From NCBI GenBank assembly GCA_021783935.1, contig JAJXTK010000367.1:1-6636 (forward strand): 6,636 nt of DNA, in the 5' to 3' direction. Source of the stretch: Myxococcales bacterium (GTDB taxonomy: Bacteria; Myxococcota_A; Polyangia; Polyangiales; JADJMO01). This document shows positions 6,039-6,636 of the stretch, one piece after another (within the stretch, counting starts at the first letter, position 1; the number at the start of each line of letters is the position of its first letter). The position numbers and the translations under genes are program-made. Under the pieces are notes generated by a model. The model saw only the letters and a list, made by a program, of their open reading frames with translations. It was not told the DNA's origin and made no database searches.

Positions 6039-6385
6039 GGCTCGCCTCCCCCCTCCCGAGAGCCCGCAAGCACGCGGTTGAGGTGGCTGAGCACCAGGCC
6101 GTGCGTCGCCTTCGCCTCGCCGATCACCACGACGTTGCGCCCCTCGGCGTCGGGCCCGATCGCCATCACCGCGCCGTCGAACACCAAGAGCGCCGAGCGC
6201 GGGCGCCCGACCCCGCGCGCCTCGCCGAGGCGCGCCAGCGCGGCCGCGACCAGGTCGACCGACAAGGCCAGCCGCTGCGTCGCCGCCACATCCTCGCCGG
6301 CCTCGATCGAGACCAGCGCGCCCGCCCCATCGGTGCGCGCGACGATCCGGTCGTGCGGCTGCGCCGGCGTCTCTTCGTTCGCCAT
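6035..6385 (-). CDS. Small alpha/beta protein, possibly roadblock/LC7-like
   Basis: 116 residues from ATG 6385 (MANEETPAQP). An in-frame GTG at 6436 would add 17 residues rich in Arg/His/Ala that do not look like protein, so ATG 6385 is preferred, although its ribosome binding site is weak. The order of elements is: a strand with turn (IVARTDGAGALVSIEAG), a long helix (LALSVDLVAAALARLGE), strands SALLVFDGAVMAIGPD and NVVVIGEAK, and a last helix beginning HGLVLSHLNRVL. This resembles roadblock/LC7 proteins, such as the MglB-type GTPase regulators common in myxobacteria, but no diagnostic motif is present and the match is by pattern only. Its stop overlaps the start of the coiled-coil gene (GTGA), so the two are translationally coupled and may form a complex. 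Confidence 0.6.
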   Translation of the reverse strand: MANEETPAQPHDRIVARTDGAGALVSIEAGEDVAATQRLALSVDLVAAALARLGEARGVGRPRSALLVFDGAVMAIGPDAEGRNVVVIGEAKATHGLVLSHLNRVLAGSREGGGEP

Positions 6386-6585
6386 GCAGGCATGATCTCG
6401 CGCAGCGCCGATCCGCACACGTCGATGAGCTCCCACTTGCCCGTCGCCGGCGACAGCGACTCGATCGCGGCGGCGCGCTCTCGCAGCCCCATGCGGGCGA
6501 TGAAGGCGAGGTTCTGCACCTTGCGGACCGACGCGTCGGGTCGGGATCCCGCCCTGAGCGCGATCGTCGCTGTTACAGCCCCCAT
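6383..6585 (-). pseudogene. Coding-like fragment with no clean start or stop
   Basis: Between about 6528 and 6390 one minus-strand frame reads like real protein (VRKVQNLAFIARMGLRE ... LIDVCGSALREIMPA), with G or C at nearly every third base and a helical, loosely HEAT/ARM-like composition. Toward the 5' side the third-position bias fades and the frame enters the palindromic repeat at 6591-6617, open to the window edge. Toward the 3' side it meets no stop before overlapping more than 200 bp of the next gene in another frame. It may be the remains of a gene, or the N-terminal part of the next protein separated by a -1 frameshift near 6386. ATG 6585 is only a nominal start. Family unknown. Confidence 0.35.
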
Positions 6586-6590
6586 CCCCG

Positions 6591-6617
6591 CCCTTCCCCC
6601 GCGGTGCGGGGGAAGGG
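6591..6617. repeat. REP-like palindrome with a 12-bp stem
   Basis: CCCTTCCCCCGC (6591-6602) and GCGGGGGAAGGG (6606-6617) pair perfectly around a 3-nt loop. C-rich/G-rich palindromes of this kind are common interspersed REP-type repeats in high-GC bacterial genomes. Flanking CCCCCATCCCCG (6579-6590) is probably part of the same unit. No T tract is present, so it is not a standard terminator. Confidence 0.65.
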
Positions 6618-6636
6618 AGATCGCGTGGCGCGAACG

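Noticed and set aside
5670..6395. Plus-strand 241-codon frame opposite the coiled-coil and roadblock-like genes
   Set aside because: Leu/Arg/Ala-rich, without a ribosome binding site. The minus-strand genes have the GGAGG site, the GTGA coupling and the better codon pattern.
1..6636. CRISPR array, tRNA or rRNA genes
   Set aside because: No regularly spaced repeat series and no tRNA- or rRNA-like conserved stretch was seen on either strand.

Overview
The window is GC-rich DNA (about 70% G+C by eye), and the real genes have G or C at nearly every third codon position. Gene style (GTG starts, tight operons, a FeoA/FeoB pair with a small CxxC partner, a possible roadblock-like protein) fits a high-GC proteobacterial or myxobacterial (Myxococcota) chromosome. 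That placement is an inference; no rRNA or marker gene is present to settle it.

Layout: (1) 1-296, minus: the 5' part of a secreted or outer-membrane protein gene with a clear signal peptide, running off the left edge. (2) 307-2781, minus: a full-length 824-residue FAD-dependent dimethylglycine/sarcosine dehydrogenase-type enzyme with an FAD oxidoreductase half and a GcvT-like folate half. It lies 10 nt upstream of gene 1, probably in the same transcript. (3) 2782-2971: a 190-bp divergent control region. It holds two copies of a 15-bp direct repeat, each containing the palindrome GAACC-T-GGTTC, and, next to feoA, a perfect 7-1-7 palindrome resembling a Fur box and lying inside a candidate promoter. 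(4) 2972-5673, plus: a compact ferrous-iron uptake operon: feoA, feoB (4 bp gap) and a small single-TM CxxC protein (1 bp gap). (5) 5633-5686: a short palindromic element with a 10-bp stem and GAGA loop where the feo operon meets the converging minus-strand genes. It forms the tail of both facing reading frames. (6) 5677-6385, minus: a coiled-coil gene whose 3' end is disturbed, translationally coupled through a GTGA overlap to an upstream small alpha/beta protein with a tentative roadblock/LC7-like pattern. (7) 6383-6636, minus: a coding-looking but broken or incomplete fragment, with a 12-bp-stem palindromic repeat at the right edge.

Function: the left half is one-carbon/methylamine catabolism (oxidative demethylation of N-methylglycines, feeding tetrahydrofolate). 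The middle is Fe(II) import: FeoB is the GTP-gated channel, FeoA its cytoplasmic partner, and the small CxxC membrane protein a likely accessory. The Fur-like site suggests iron repression of feo. The right-hand minus-strand genes have no firm function. The points most worth checking are the predicted leaderless, Fur-occluded feoA promoter, the twin palindromic operators of unknown regulator, and the two palindromic repeats lying in open reading frames.
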